DNA of 64,000 nt from Micromonospora sonchi (GTDB lineage Bacteria; Actinomycetota; Actinomycetes; Mycobacteriales; Micromonosporaceae). Both the position numbers and the translations under genes were made by a program. Positions 1 to 8,930 of the stretch are shown piece after piece (within the stretch, counting starts at the first letter, position 1; every line of letters begins with the position of its first letter). Location: NCBI RefSeq assembly GCF_014646235.1, contig NZ_BMNB01000026.1, forward strand, positions 1 to 64,000, in the 5' to 3' direction. The notes beneath the pieces were generated by a model. The model was given only the letters and a program-made list of their open reading frames with translations. It did not search any database and was not told the DNA's origin.

Positions 1-7
1 TGATAAG

Positions 8-124
8 GTTACGGCGGTTATGGCGGAGGGGAAACGCCCGGTTACATTCCGAACCCGGAAGCTAAGCCCTCCAGCGCCGATGGTACTGCACTCGGGAGGG
101 TGTGGGAGAGTAGGACACCGCCGG
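8..124 (+). rRNA. rrf: 5S ribosomal RNA
   Basis: A complete 5S rRNA of about 117 nt. The 5' end (ttacggcggt) pairs with the 3' end (accgccgga) to form the terminal helix, and the internal blocks cattccgaacccggaagcta and gggagagtaggacaccgcc are the conserved bacterial 5S core. It is the last gene of an rRNA operon whose 16S and 23S genes must lie to the left of the window. The exact ends are placed from the terminal helix and may be off by one or two bases. Confidence 0.96.
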
Positions 125-133
125 ACATTCTTC

Positions 134-169
134 CGTTTAGGGCCACCCCATCTGGGGTGGCCCTAAACG
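134..169 (+). terminator. rRNA operon terminator hairpin
   Basis: A perfect 17-bp inverted repeat (cgtttagggccacccca and its complement) with a 2-nt centre starts 10 bases after the 5S gene. A short pyrimidine-rich tract (gtttctgccc) follows. It would end rRNA transcription, and because it is symmetrical it could also end the convergent gene at 224-907. Confidence 0.9.
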
Positions 170-223
170 CGTTTCTGCCCACTTCTTTCTCGGCGGGCTG
201 CGCCCCGTGCGAACGCGGCGAGA

Positions 224-907
224 TCAGGCGCGGGTCTGGACGCTCTCGCGGATCTCCCGAAGCAGCCCGGCGGCCTCGTCGACCGGCCGGAAGGGGAACA
301 TGGCCAGCACCACGCTGCCGTGGTCGGCCCAGCCGCAGACCGCGAAGTCGCCGCCCTCGCCGCTGGTGCTGCCGCACTTCATCACGCCGCCCAGCCGGCC
401 CGGCGGCACGTTCCGCAGGCCGGTCACCGCGCCGGCCTCGTCGGCCATCAGCCGGAAGAGGCTCTCCAGGTCCCGCTCCGGCTGCCACAGCAGAGTGGTA
501 CCGCCGAAGATCAGCACCGAGCGGCGTGCGTCGGCCGCGTCCTGGTAGACGGCGCCGAAGCTGCTGTCCAGCTCGATGTCGGCGGCGAGGCCGCTGCGCA
601 GGTAGTCGGCGGTGCTGCTGGCCCGCTCGCTGGTGTCCCGGCTCAGGCCGGCGACCTGGTCCGGCGTCGCGATCCGGGCGTCTTTCTGCTGGGCGATGCG
701 CCAGCCGAAGGTGCCGAGCGTGCCGATGCCGGCCAGCGCGAGGACCGCCAACAGCGCGACCGCGAGCCGCCGGCGACGGATCCGGACGTCGACGCGGTCG
801 CCGGCCTTCTCCGGGTCGCGGTTGCTCAGCTGGATCGGCTCGTCGGTCAGTTCGACCGGCGAGGAAGCCTCGTCGAGCCGGCGGGCGCCGAGGTGTGCGT
901 CGGACAT
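224..907 (-). CDS. Single-pass membrane protein, paralogue of 13387-14751
   Basis: The 227-residue product has an acidic cytoplasmic N-terminus, an arginine stretch (RIRRRR), one membrane segment at about residues 48-68 and an extracellular C-terminal domain. That domain has the pattern F-GAVY, an IFGGT strand, two cysteines (MKCGS and VCGWADHGS) and a closing LLREIRES helix. The same pattern recurs in the proline-rich protein at 13387-14751, so both belong to one family that I cannot name. The ATG at 907 is chosen because a TACGGT -10 box (915-920) ends 7 nt before it, which implies a leaderless message; an in-frame GTG at 916 lies inside that box. Function unknown; the two cysteines could form a disulfide outside the membrane. 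Confidence 0.8.
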   Translation of the reverse strand: MSDAHLGARRLDEASSPVELTDEPIQLSNRDPEKAGDRVDVRIRRRRLAVALLAVLALAGIGTLGTFGWRIAQQKDARIATPDQVAGLSRDTSERASSTADYLRSGLAADIELDSSFGAVYQDAADARRSVLIFGGTTLLWQPERDLESLFRLMADEAGAVTGLRNVPPGRLGGVMKCGSTSGEGGDFAVCGWADHGSVVLAMFPFRPVDEAAGLLREIRESVQTRA

Positions 908-964
908 AGCCGTCACCGTACGCCAACGACCGGTGGCGCACGTCGGGTCCGCCGAAGCGCTCCG

Positions 965-970
965 TAGACT
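965..970 (+). promoter_or_regulatory. valS -10 box, leaderless
   Basis: TAGACT lies 6 nt before the valS GTG and no Shine-Dalgarno sequence fits between them. Transcription should therefore start at or next to the start codon. No convincing -35 box was found. Confidence 0.5.
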
Positions 971-976
971 TGTCGG

Positions 977-3595
977 GTGACCGAGAGACTGGATGCCCGA
1001 CGACCCGACGCCCCGACCATTGCCGGCCAGTACCAGCCCGGCGAGGTAGAGCAGCGACGGTACGAGCGGTGGGTAGCCGACGGTCGGTTCCGGGCCTCAA
1101 CGGAGAGTGACAAGCCCCCGTTCACCATCGTGATCCCGCCGCCCAACGTCACCGGCTCGCTGCACATGGGCCACGCGCTGGACCACACCGTGCAGGACAC
1201 CCTGGTGCGGCGTAAGCGCATGCAGGGCTTCGAGGCACTCTGGCTGCCCGGCATGGACCACGCCGGCATCGCCACCCAGAACGTGGTCGAGCGGCAGCTC
1301 GCCACCGAGGGCCTGTCCCGGCACGACCTGGGCCGGGAGAAGTTCGTCGAGCGGGTGTGGCGGTGGAAGGCCGAGTCCGGCGGTGCGATCCTCGGCCAGA
1401 TGCGCCGCCTCGGCGACTCCGTCGACTGGGACCGCGAGCGCTTCACCATGGACGAGGGCCTGTCCCGGGCCGTGCAGACCATGTTCAAGAAGCTGTTCGA
1501 CGACGGGCTGATCTACCGGGCGAACCGGATCATCAACTGGTGCCCGCGCTGCCTGACCGCGCTGTCGGACATCGAGGTGGAACACACCGACGACGAGGGC
1601 GAACTGGTCACCATCCGGTACAGCGACGACGTGGTGGTGGCCACCACCCGGGCCGAGACGATGCTCGGCGACACGGCGGTGGCGGTGCACCCGGACGACG
1701 AGCGGTACCGGCACCTGATCGGCACCGAGGTCGAGCTGCCGCTGACCGGGCGGCGGATCCCGATCGTGGGTGACGCGCACGTCGACCCGGCCTTCGGCAC
1801 GGGCATGGTCAAGGTGACTCCGGCGCACGACCCGAACGACTTCGAGATCGGCCAGCGGCACGACCTGCCGTCCCTGACGGTCATGGACGAGCGCGGCGTC
1901 ATCACCGTGCACGGCCCGTTCGAGGGTCTGGACCGCTTCGAGGCCCGCCCGGCGATCGTCGCCGCGCTGCGCGAGCAGGGCCGCATCGTCGCGGAGAAGC
2001 GGCCGTACGTGCACGCGGTGGGCCATTGCTCCCGCTGCCGGACCACGATCGAGCCCCGGCTGTCCCTGCAGTGGTTCGTCAACACCGCACCGCTGGCCAA
2101 GGCGGCCGGCGACGCGGTGCGCGACGGCCGGGTGCGGATCGAGCCGACGGAGCTGGCCAAGCGGTACTTCGCCTGGGTCGACAACATGCACGACTGGTGC
2201 ATCTCCCGACAGCTCTGGTGGGGTCACCGCATCCCGGTCTGGTATGGCCCGGACGGGAAGGTCGTCTGCGTCGGCCCCGACGAGCAGCCGCCGACCGGTG
2301 CGGGCTGGCACCAGGACGAGGACGTCCTGGACACCTGGTTCTCCAGCGGCCTGTGGCCGTTCTCCACGCTCGGCTGGCCGGAGCGGACCCCGGACCTGGC
2401 CAAGTTCTACCCGACCAGCGTGCTGGTCACCGGGTACGACATCCTCTTCTTCTGGGTCGCCCGGATGATGATGTTCGGCCTGTACGCGATGGACGGCGTG
2501 CAGCCGTTCGACGTGGTGGCGCTGCACGGCATGGTCCGCGACGAGCATGGCAAGAAGATGTCGAAGTCGTTCGGCAACGTGGTCGACCCGCTGGACTGGA
2601 TCGACCGGTTCGGCGCCGACGCCACCCGCTTCACCCTGGCCCGGGGAGCGAACCCGGGCGGGGACGTGGCGGTCAGCGAGGAGTGGTGCCAGGGGTCGCG
2701 CAACTTCTGCAACAAGCTGTGGAACGCCACCCGGTTCGCGCTGCTCAACGGCGCGCACACCGAGGGACCGCTACCGGGCGCGGCCGAACTGTCGACGGTC
2801 GACCGGTGGATCCTGTCCCGGCTGGCGCAGGTCACCGCCGAGGTGGACGAGCAGTTCGAGGCGTACGAGTTCGCCAAGGTCTGCGACCTGCTGTACCACT
2901 TCGCCTGGGACGACGTCTGTGACTGGTACGTCGAGCTGAGCAAGCCGGTGCTGGCCGAGGGCGGGCCGGCGGCGGACGCCACCCGACGGGTGCTCGGACA
3001 CGTGCTGGACCAGTTGCTGCGGCTGCTGCACCCGGTGATCCCGTTCGTCACCGAGGAACTGTGGACCGCGCTCACCGGCGGGGACACGGTGATGACGGCC
3101 GCCTGGCCGGTCGCCGACCGGGCGCGCGTCGACGCCACCGCCGAGGCGGAGATCGCCACCCTGCAGCGGGTCGTCACCGAGATCCGCCGGTTCCGCTCCG
3201 ACCAGGGGCTACGCCCGACCCAGCGGGTCGCCGCCCGGCTCGACGGGCTGGCCGACGCCGGCATCGTCGGGCACGAGCCGCTGATCCGCTCGCTGGTCCG
3301 CCTCGACCCGGCGGGCGGCGACTTCCAGGCCAGCGCCACGCTGGCCATGCCCGGTGAGATCAGCGTCGCGCTCGACACCCGCGGTTCGATCGACGTGGCC
3401 GCCGAGCGGGCCCGGCTCACCAAGGACCGCGCGGCGGCCGAGAAGGAGGCCGGACAGGCCCGGGCGAAGCTGGCCAACCCGGCGTTCGTCGGCAAGGCCC
3501 CGGAGCACGTCGTCGCGAAGATCCGGGAACGGCTGGCCGTGGCCGAAGCCGACCTGGTCCGTATCGACGCCGCCCTGGAGGCGCTGCCCTCATGA
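977..3595 (+). CDS. valS: Valine--tRNA ligase
   Basis: Charges tRNA-Val with valine in the cytoplasm. The 872 residues cover a whole class I synthetase: the HIGH-type signature PPNVTGSLHMGHAL near residues 55-68, a CP1 editing insertion with its TTRAETMLGDTAVAVHP block around 220, the KMSKS motif (KKMSKSFGN) near 527, an anticodon-binding domain, and the C-terminal coiled coil typical of ValRS from about 805. The GTG start fits a leaderless message. The stop overlaps the folC start by 4 bases (ATGA), so valS, folC and the DUF4233 gene form a translationally coupled operon, a common actinobacterial order. Confidence 0.98.
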   Translation: MTERLDARRPDAPTIAGQYQPGEVEQRRYERWVADGRFRASTESDKPPFTIVIPPPNVTGSLHMGHALDHTVQDTLVRRKRMQGFEALWLPGMDHAGIATQNVVERQLATEGLSRHDLGREKFVERVWRWKAESGGAILGQMRRLGDSVDWDRERFTMDEGLSRAVQTMFKKLFDDGLIYRANRIINWCPRCLTALSDIEVEHTDDEGELVTIRYSDDVVVATTRAETMLGDTAVAVHPDDERYRHLIGTEVELPLTGRRIPIVGDAHVDPAFGTGMVKVTPAHDPNDFEIGQRHDLPSLTVMDERGVITVHGPFEGLDRFEARPAIVAALREQGRIVAEKRPYVHAVGHCSRCRTTIEPRLSLQWFVNTAPLAKAAGDAVRDGRVRIEPTELAKRYFAWVDNMHDWCISRQLWWGHRIPVWYGPDGKVVCVGPDEQPPTGAGWHQDEDVLDTWFSSGLWPFSTLGWPERTPDLAKFYPTSVLVTGYDILFFWVARMMMFGLYAMDGVQPFDVVALHGMVRDEHGKKMSKSFGNVVDPLDWIDRFGADATRFTLARGANPGGDVAVSEEWCQGSRNFCNKLWNATRFALLNGAHTEGPLPGAAELSTVDRWILSRLAQVTAEVDEQFEAYEFAKVCDLLYHFAWDDVCDWYVELSKPVLAEGGPAADATRRVLGHVLDQLLRLLHPVIPFVTEELWTALTGGDTVMTAAWPVADRARVDATAEAEIATLQRVVTEIRRFRSDQGLRPTQRVAARLDGLADAGIVGHEPLIRSLVRLDPAGGDFQASATLAMPGEISVALDTRGSIDVAAERARLTKDRAAAEKEAGQARAKLANPAFVGKAPEHVVAKIRERLAVAEADLVRIDAALEALPS

Positions 3596-4953
3596 CCGAC
3601 AGCGCAAACCACACCACCCGCGCCGAGCAGGCCGCCTTCGCCGAGGTCGAGGCCGAGCTGACCGGGCGCGGCTTCACCCGGATGGTTTTCGAGCTGGATC
3701 GCATCTCGTCCCTGCTCGACCTGCTGGGCAGCCCGCAGCGGGCGTACCCGTCGATCCACCTCACCGGCACCAACGGCAAGACCTCCACGGCGCGGATGAT
3801 CGACTCGCTGCTGCGGGCGTTCGGGCTGCACACCGGCCGCTACACCAGCCCGCACCTGGAGACCGTCCGGGAGCGGATCAGCCTGGACGGCGAGCCGGTG
3901 GACGAGACCCGGTTCACCACCGTCTACCGGGAGGTGAAGCCGCTGGCCGAGCTGGTCGACGACCGCTCGGCCGAGCCGCTGACCTACTTCGACATGACCA
4001 CCGCGCTGGCGTTCGCCACCTTCGCCGACGCCCCGGTGGACGTGGCCGTGGTCGAGGTCGGCCTGGGCGGGGCCGAGGACGCCACCAACGTGCTCCAGGC
4101 CGGGGTGTGCGTACTGACCCCGATCGGGCTGGACCACACCGAATGGCTCGGTGACACGCTTCAGGACATCGCGCTGGCCAAGGCCGGAATCATCCACCGA
4201 GGCGCGACCGTCATCTGCGCCGCGCAGGAGGAGGAGGCGGCCCGGCCGATCCTGGAACGCTGCGCCGAGGTCGGTGCCACCATCGCCCGGGAGGGCTCGG
4301 AGTTCGGTGTGCTGCGCCGGGCGGTGGCGGTCGGCGGGCAGGTGCTCACGTTGCAGGGCCTGGGCGGGGTCTACGACGAGGTGTTCGTCCCACTGCACGG
4401 CGCCCACCAGGCGCAGAACGCGGCGGTCGCGCTCGCCGCCGTCGAGGCGTTCCTGGGCGCCGGCGCCCGACGGCAACTCGACGTGGAGGCGGTACGGGAG
4501 GGATTCGCCGCCGCCACCTCACCGGGCCGGCTGGAGCGGGTCCGCACCGCGCCGGCGATCCTGCTCGACGGCGCGCACAATCCGCAGGGCATGACGGCGA
4601 CGGTCACCGCGCTCCAGGAGGAGTTCGCGTTCAGCAAGCTGGTCGCCGTGGTGGGCACCCTGGCCGACAAGGACGCGGCCAGCCTGCTGGAACTGCTCGA
4701 ACCGGTGGTGGACCAGGTGGTGGTGACCCGGAACAGTTCGCCGCGGGCGCTGCCGGTGGAGGAGTTGGCCGCGCTCGCCGCCGAGGTGTTCGGGCCGGAC
4801 CGCGTCGAGGTGGCCGAGCAGATGCCGGACGCGATCGAGGCGGCGGTGGCACTGGCCGAGGAAGATGTGCCGGGTGAGCTGGCCGGCGTCGGCGTACTCA
4901 TCACCGGGTCCGTGGTGACCGTGGCCGACGCCCGCCGGTTGTTGAAGCGATGA
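3592..4953 (+). CDS. folC: Bifunctional folylpolyglutamate/dihydrofolate synthase
   Basis: Adds glutamate to folates, and in bacteria usually also joins dihydropteroate to glutamate. The 453-residue protein has the Mur-ligase fold: an ATP-binding P-loop (GTNGKTSTAR) near residues 62-71, the FolC signature YTSPHLETVRERI just after it, a central DHTEWLG motif and a C-terminal Mur-ligase domain with LDGAHNPQG. It starts inside the valS stop codon (ATGA) and its own stop overlaps the next gene in the same way, so all three genes should be co-expressed. Confidence 0.97.
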   Translation: MTDSANHTTRAEQAAFAEVEAELTGRGFTRMVFELDRISSLLDLLGSPQRAYPSIHLTGTNGKTSTARMIDSLLRAFGLHTGRYTSPHLETVRERISLDGEPVDETRFTTVYREVKPLAELVDDRSAEPLTYFDMTTALAFATFADAPVDVAVVEVGLGGAEDATNVLQAGVCVLTPIGLDHTEWLGDTLQDIALAKAGIIHRGATVICAAQEEEAARPILERCAEVGATIAREGSEFGVLRRAVAVGGQVLTLQGLGGVYDEVFVPLHGAHQAQNAAVALAAVEAFLGAGARRQLDVEAVREGFAAATSPGRLERVRTAPAILLDGAHNPQGMTATVTALQEEFAFSKLVAVVGTLADKDAASLLELLEPVVDQVVVTRNSSPRALPVEELAALAAEVFGPDRVEVAEQMPDAIEAAVALAEEDVPGELAGVGVLITGSVVTVADARRLLKR

Positions 4954-5375
4954 CCGGGGGAAACGACGCTCCGGGCGGCGCGGGGCGGACGTCCGGCCCG
5001 GAGGAGGCATCCCGGCCCGACGGCTCGCCGGGACCGCGCCGGTCGGGGCTGCGTGATCCGCAACGGGCGGTGCGCGGGCTCGGCGCGGGCACCCTCGCCC
5101 TGGAGGCGTTGGTGCTGCTGCTGGCGCTCCAGCCGATCCGAATGGTCGGCGGTGACCTCGGCGGCGCGGCGATCGGGGTGGTGGTGGCGCTGGCCGTGGC
5201 CGCCGTCGGGCTCGCCGGAATGATGCGCCGCCCCTGGGCCTGGCACGCCGGCACGGCGTTGCAGGGGCTGCTGCTGCTGTCCGGTCTGTTGCACTGGTCG
5301 CTGTTCGTGCTGGGCGTGATCTTCGCGCTGGTGTGGGCGTACGCGTGGCACGTGCGCCGCGTGATCCTGGGCTGA
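4950..5375 (+). CDS. DUF4233 domain membrane protein
   Basis: A 141-residue integral membrane protein with about four hydrophobic segments from residue 45 onward, after a Gly/Pro/Arg-rich N-terminus. Its position between folC and ndk and its length match the DUF4233 family found there across Actinobacteria. The start overlaps the folC stop by 4 bases, which implies coupled translation. The function is not known; gene order suggests a link with folate or nucleotide metabolism, but nothing in the sequence shows one. Confidence 0.88.
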   Translation: MTGGNDAPGGAGRTSGPEEASRPDGSPGPRRSGLRDPQRAVRGLGAGTLALEALVLLLALQPIRMVGGDLGGAAIGVVVALAVAAVGLAGMMRRPWAWHAGTALQGLLLLSGLLHWSLFVLGVIFALVWAYAWHVRRVILG

Positions 5376-5378
5376 TTT

Positions 5379-5411
5379 CCCGGGGTGGCGCGCGCACGTC
5401 GCCACCCCGGG
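5379..5411. terminator. Bidirectional terminator hairpin
   Basis: A perfect 12-bp stem (cccggggtggcg and complement) with a 9-nt loop lies between the convergent stops of the DUF4233 gene and the VOC gene. It has no U tract, as is common for high-GC actinobacterial terminators. Confidence 0.75.
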
Positions 5412-5417
5412 GCAGGG

Positions 5418-6875
5418 TCACGCCTCGGCGCGTTCCCGCCACTGGGTCAGCGCGATCCCGTGGCCGTCCGGGTCGCGGAACGCCGCCGCCCACACCTCCA
5501 ACTTGGTGCCGCGGTTGACCACCCGCGGGGCGTACGTGAACCGGACGCCGGAGTCACGCAGCCGCTCGTACGCGCCCTGGATGTCGTCGACGTCGAGGTT
5601 GACGTGCACCAGACGACGGCTGATCGGCTGGGCGCCGGTCACCTCCCGCAGCACCAGTCGGGTCGCCCCGGAGGCCAGCACCGCGTTGCCGGTGCCCCGG
5701 TCGACCTCGGCGAACCCGAGCCGGTCCCGGTAGAACTCCAGCGACCGGGGCAGCTCGGTGACCAGCAGGGTGATGCCCACGCCGCTGATCGGTGCGGCCG
5801 GGTCGGCCGCCTCCGGATCGAAGCCGAAGATCGCCTCGTCCAGTTCGCGGGCGCCGACCGGCTCGTCCGGGACGGGCACCGCCTGGTCGGCTGGGCTGCC
5901 CGCGTGCCCGCCGCCGGCGGCCGTCGCGGCCCCGGTGGCGGGCAGTCCCGGGCCGCCACCGGTGCTCGCTGCCGGCTGCGGGTCCTCGAGCGGCAGGTCG
6001 AGCGGATCGAACTGGTCCACCGGGGCGGGCGGCGCGTCGGCGTGACTCCCGGCCGGCGGGGGACCGGCGAACCGCCCGGTGAGGGGTGGCTCCTCCGCGA
6101 CCGTCGCCGCGAACCGTTCCTCGGCCGACGTGCGGGGGGCGGGCGTGGCCCGGCGGGGAAGTGTCTGGTCGCCGGGCTGCTCCACCACCGTCCCCTCCAG
6201 CACGACCGGTCCACCCGGGCGCTGGCGTACCCGCACCGGATCGCGCTGCTCGACGGGGCCGACCGGGTCGTCGCGGCGCGAACCACCGGGGGGTTCGCCC
6301 AGCGGACCGTGCAGGTCTTCCTCGGGTGCCCGGCCGGCCCACGGCGGCGCCTGCTGGCCGATCAGCACCTCGTCGGAGAGGGTCTGGGCGGCGTACTCGG
6401 GCGGTGGGTCGGCGTACTCGGGCGGCAGGTCGGCGGTGCCGGCCTCGGCGTGGGTGGGCACCTCGTCCCAGAGCACCCGGACGTGCCGCGGATCGTCCAG
6501 GGCCACCCGGATCGGCAGGGTCTGGCCGAGTGCCGGCCACTTCGAGACCGGTACCCGTGGCTCGATGATCTTCTTGGACCGGGGTGGCAGCCCCGGCGCG
6601 TCGATCACCAACTGGAGTTCGCAGCGCCCGAAGGCGTACTGGGTGGGCGGCTCGGAGGCGCTGTGCACGTGCCCGTCGCCGACCACCCAGGTGCGACCCC
6701 CGCCGCGCACGGTGGCCAGCGCGATCGCCAGCGCCAGGAAAGCCACCCCGAGCGCCACGATGGCCCAGCTGGTCATGCCCAGGCCGAAGAGGATAACGAA
6801 GGCGGCCACGGTGCCGACGACCGCGGCGATCAACTTGCGTACGGGTGCGATGGGTGGGTTCCCGCCGTTCGCCAC
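5418..6875 (-). CDS. Membrane-anchored VOC (glyoxalase-fold) protein
   Basis: The 485-residue protein has an unusual three-part layout. Two hydrophobic helices (about residues 13-60) are followed by a beta-rich region (GRCELQLVIDAPGLPP, KWPALGQTLPIRV). Next is a roughly 200-residue Pro/Ala/Glu-rich disordered section. It ends with a VOC/glyoxalase module from about residue 365 (GVGITLLVTELPRSLEFYRD to FRDPDGHGIALTQW). Metal-ligand-like residues (VHVNLDV, DPDGHGI) are present, so a dioxygenase or binding role is possible, but the substrate is unknown. The GTG start has a good ribosome site (gggaggt, 7 nt away). It lies opposite its neighbours between the DUF4233 gene and ndk. Confidence 0.8.
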   Translation of the reverse strand: MANGGNPPIAPVRKLIAAVVGTVAAFVILFGLGMTSWAIVALGVAFLALAIALATVRGGGRTWVVGDGHVHSASEPPTQYAFGRCELQLVIDAPGLPPRSKKIIEPRVPVSKWPALGQTLPIRVALDDPRHVRVLWDEVPTHAEAGTADLPPEYADPPPEYAAQTLSDEVLIGQQAPPWAGRAPEEDLHGPLGEPPGGSRRDDPVGPVEQRDPVRVRQRPGGPVVLEGTVVEQPGDQTLPRRATPAPRTSAEERFAATVAEEPPLTGRFAGPPPAGSHADAPPAPVDQFDPLDLPLEDPQPAASTGGGPGLPATGAATAAGGGHAGSPADQAVPVPDEPVGARELDEAIFGFDPEAADPAAPISGVGITLLVTELPRSLEFYRDRLGFAEVDRGTGNAVLASGATRLVLREVTGAQPISRRLVHVNLDVDDIQGAYERLRDSGVRFTYAPRVVNRGTKLEVWAAAFRDPDGHGIALTQWRERAEA

Positions 6876-7018
6876 AGTGGACCTCCCGGATGGTCAGGGC
6901 CAGGCTAAGCCGGATCGGGGGCCGGGGGAAGAACCGACCAGCGCGCCGGTGCCGCGACCGGGTCGCTAGGCTGACCGTACCCAGCCCGACCGGATTCCGC
7001 TCCGAGGAGGAACCCAGC

Positions 7019-7444
7019 GTGTCCACCAGCAGCCCCGACGAGCGCACGCTCGTACTGATCAAGCCCGACGCGGTACGCCGTGGACTGGTCGGCGAGATCA
7101 TCTCCCGCTTCGAGCGCAAGGGACTGCAGATCGACGCCATGGTGTCCCGGAGCATGGACGCCGCGCTGGCCGACGAGCACTACTCCGAGCACGTGGAGAA
7201 GCCCTTCTACCCGCCGCTGAAGGCGTTCATGACCAGCGGTCCGCTGGTCGCGCTGGTGCTCTCCGGCGACCAGGTGATCGGGGTGGTACGCGGCATGATC
7301 GGGGCCACCGACGGGCGCAAGGCCGCCGCCGGCACCATCCGGGGCGACCTCGCCCTGTCCAACCGGGAGAACCTGGTGCACGCCTCCGACTCGGCCGACA
7401 GCGCCAAGCGGGAGATCGCACTCTGGTTCCCCGACCTGGGCTGA
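7019..7444 (+). CDS. ndk: Nucleoside-diphosphate kinase
   Basis: Transfers the gamma-phosphate of ATP to other nucleoside diphosphates through a phosphohistidine. The 141-residue protein has the N-terminal TLVLIKPDAVRRGL strand, the RGMIGATDGRKAAAGTIRGD nucleotide site, and the active-site block NLVHASDS with the catalytic His, closing with EIALWFP. The GTG start at 7019 is preferred because a strong gaggagg lies 9 nt upstream and family length fits; the frame stays open further upstream without similarity. A TAGGCT -10 box sits at about 6967. Confidence 0.97.
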   Translation: MSTSSPDERTLVLIKPDAVRRGLVGEIISRFERKGLQIDAMVSRSMDAALADEHYSEHVEKPFYPPLKAFMTSGPLVALVLSGDQVIGVVRGMIGATDGRKAAAGTIRGDLALSNRENLVHASDSADSAKREIALWFPDLG

Positions 7445-7479
7445 GGTCGTCGGACCGGCCGGTCGCCGGGGGTGGGGCC

Positions 7480-8385
7480 TCAGGCCGACCAGGCCAGTTT
7501 GTCCGGGTTGGCCACCAGGAACACGTCGGTGATCCGACCGGCGGCGGTGCCGAGGGTGACCGCGTACCGGGCACCCGCCGCGGTGACCACCACGACGGCC
7601 GGCTGGCCGTTGAGTTCCGTGCGGTGCACGCTGAACGGCCAGCCCTTGCCGAGGATCCCGATCAGGAAGCGGGCGACCCGGTCGGCCCCGGTGACCGGGT
7701 TGCGGGCGGCCCGTACCCGGCCGCCACCGTCGCTCCATGCGGTCGCGTCGGCGGCCATCAGCCCGGTCAGCGCCACGAGGTCACCGTCGTCGGCGGCGGC
7801 GATGAACGCGTCCAGCAGTCGTTCCTGCTCCGCCCGGTCTGCGGTGAACCGGCGCTGGTCGCGACCGATCCGGACGCTCGCCCGATGGTGCAGCTGCCGG
7901 CAGTCCTCGGCGGACCGGTCGAGCAGTTCGGCGATCTCGGTGTACGGCAGTTCGAAGGCGGTGTGCAGCACGTAGACCGCGCGCTCCGGCGGGGTGAGTC
8001 GCTCCAGCAGGTGCAGCAGCGCGGTGGAGAGGGAGTCGCGCAGCTCGACGCGTTCCAGCGGACCGAACGGCGAGGGCGCGGTCGGCACCGGCTCCGGCAG
8101 CCACGGCCCGACGTACGCCTCGCGGGCGGACTGTCGGGCGCGTAGCCGGTCCATGGCCAGGTGGGCCACCACGCGGGACAGGTAGCGGCGCGGCTCGGTC
8201 ACCGTGGCCCGGTCGACGCGTACCCAGCGCAGGTAGGCCTCCTGGAGGATGTCCTCGGCGTCGTGCCGGCTGCCCAGCAACCGGTACGCCAGCCCGAGCA
8301 GCATCGGCCGGTGCGCGGTGAGCGCACCGGCCGCCTCCGCCGCGTCGGCCGGACTCACCGCATCGGCCGACGCCGCCCGGCTCAC
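7480..8385 (-). CDS. ECF41-family RNA polymerase sigma factor
   Basis: A 301-residue extracytoplasmic-function sigma factor of the ECF41 (SigJ-like) group. Region 2 (AYRLLGSRHDAEDILQEAYL) and region 4 (LTPPERAVYVLHTAFELPYTEIAELL) are followed by a SnoaL-like C-terminal extension that in this family replaces a separate anti-sigma factor. All three family signatures are visible: WLPEP in the region 2-4 linker, DGGGR in the extension and NPDKL near the end. The GTG start overlaps the stop of the upstream CMD gene (GTGA), so the pair is co-translated. The promoter before the CMD gene carries an ECF41-like sequence, which suggests the sigma factor drives its own operon. Confidence 0.95.
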   Translation of the reverse strand: MSRAASADAVSPADAAEAAGALTAHRPMLLGLAYRLLGSRHDAEDILQEAYLRWVRVDRATVTEPRRYLSRVVAHLAMDRLRARQSAREAYVGPWLPEPVPTAPSPFGPLERVELRDSLSTALLHLLERLTPPERAVYVLHTAFELPYTEIAELLDRSAEDCRQLHHRASVRIGRDQRRFTADRAEQERLLDAFIAAADDGDLVALTGLMAADATAWSDGGGRVRAARNPVTGADRVARFLIGILGKGWPFSVHRTELNGQPAVVVVTAAGARYAVTLGTAAGRITDVFLVANPDKLAWSA

Positions 8386-8813
8386 CCCTCCGACGGCAGT
8401 TCGGTGCGGAAGGTTACCGCGATCCGGTTCCACACGTTGATTGTGGCGATCGCCAGGACCAGGTCGGCGAGGGCCTTCTCCGGCCAGACCTTCGCGGCGG
8501 CGTCCCAGACCTCGTCGGGCACCCCGTGCTCGCCGAGCCGGGTCACCGCGTCGGTCAACGCCAGCGCGGCCCGCTCCCGCTCGTCGAAGAAGGGCGCCTC
8601 GCGCCAGGTGGCCACCGCGAACAGCCGCCGGCTGCTCTCGCCCGCGTCGAGCGCCTCGCGGCTGTGCATGTCGACGCAGTACGCGCAGCCGTTCAGCACC
8701 GACGCACGCAACTTCACCAACTCCAGCACGGTGTGGTCCACGTTGGCCCGAACGTACTTCTCCAACCCCAGCACGCTCTGGAACGCCCCCGGTGCCACCT
8801 CGGCCAGATTCAT
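8382..8813 (-). CDS. Carboxymuconolactone decarboxylase/AhpD-family protein
   Basis: A 143-residue all-helical AhpD-like protein with the redox pair CAYC followed by VDMH, at about residues 44-50. These are the Cys-X-X-Cys and His residues of peroxidase-type CMD proteins. It is the usual partner gene of ECF41 sigma factors and overlaps the sigma gene by 4 bases. The likely role is thiol-dependent reduction of a peroxide or reactive compound, with the true substrate unknown. The start is uncertain: the ATG at 8822 directly abuts the predicted CGTC promoter element, so the ATG at 8813 is preferred as a leaderless start. Confidence 0.93.
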   Translation of the reverse strand: MNLAEVAPGAFQSVLGLEKYVRANVDHTVLELVKLRASVLNGCAYCVDMHSREALDAGESSRRLFAVATWREAPFFDERERAALALTDAVTRLGEHGVPDEVWDAAAKVWPEKALADLVLAIATINVWNRIAVTFRTELPSEG

Positions 8814-8822
8814 TCGCTGCAT

Positions 8823-8847
8823 GACGACCCCCTAGATCACTGTGACA
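8823..8847 (-). promoter_or_regulatory. ECF41-type autoregulatory promoter
   Basis: Read on the minus strand: TGTCACA (8847-8841), 14 nt, then CGTC (8826-8823), 9 nt before the ATG at 8813. These are the two boxes I recall as the ECF41 promoter signature. The spacer may be slightly shorter than the published one and should be compared. Confidence 0.7.
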
Positions 8848-8930
8848 CCGACACGACGGATCGCCGCCGCCATCGCGTGACAGGCCGCCCCTATGACCCG
8901 CATCACGCCCTCCCACCGCCCCTGCTTCGT

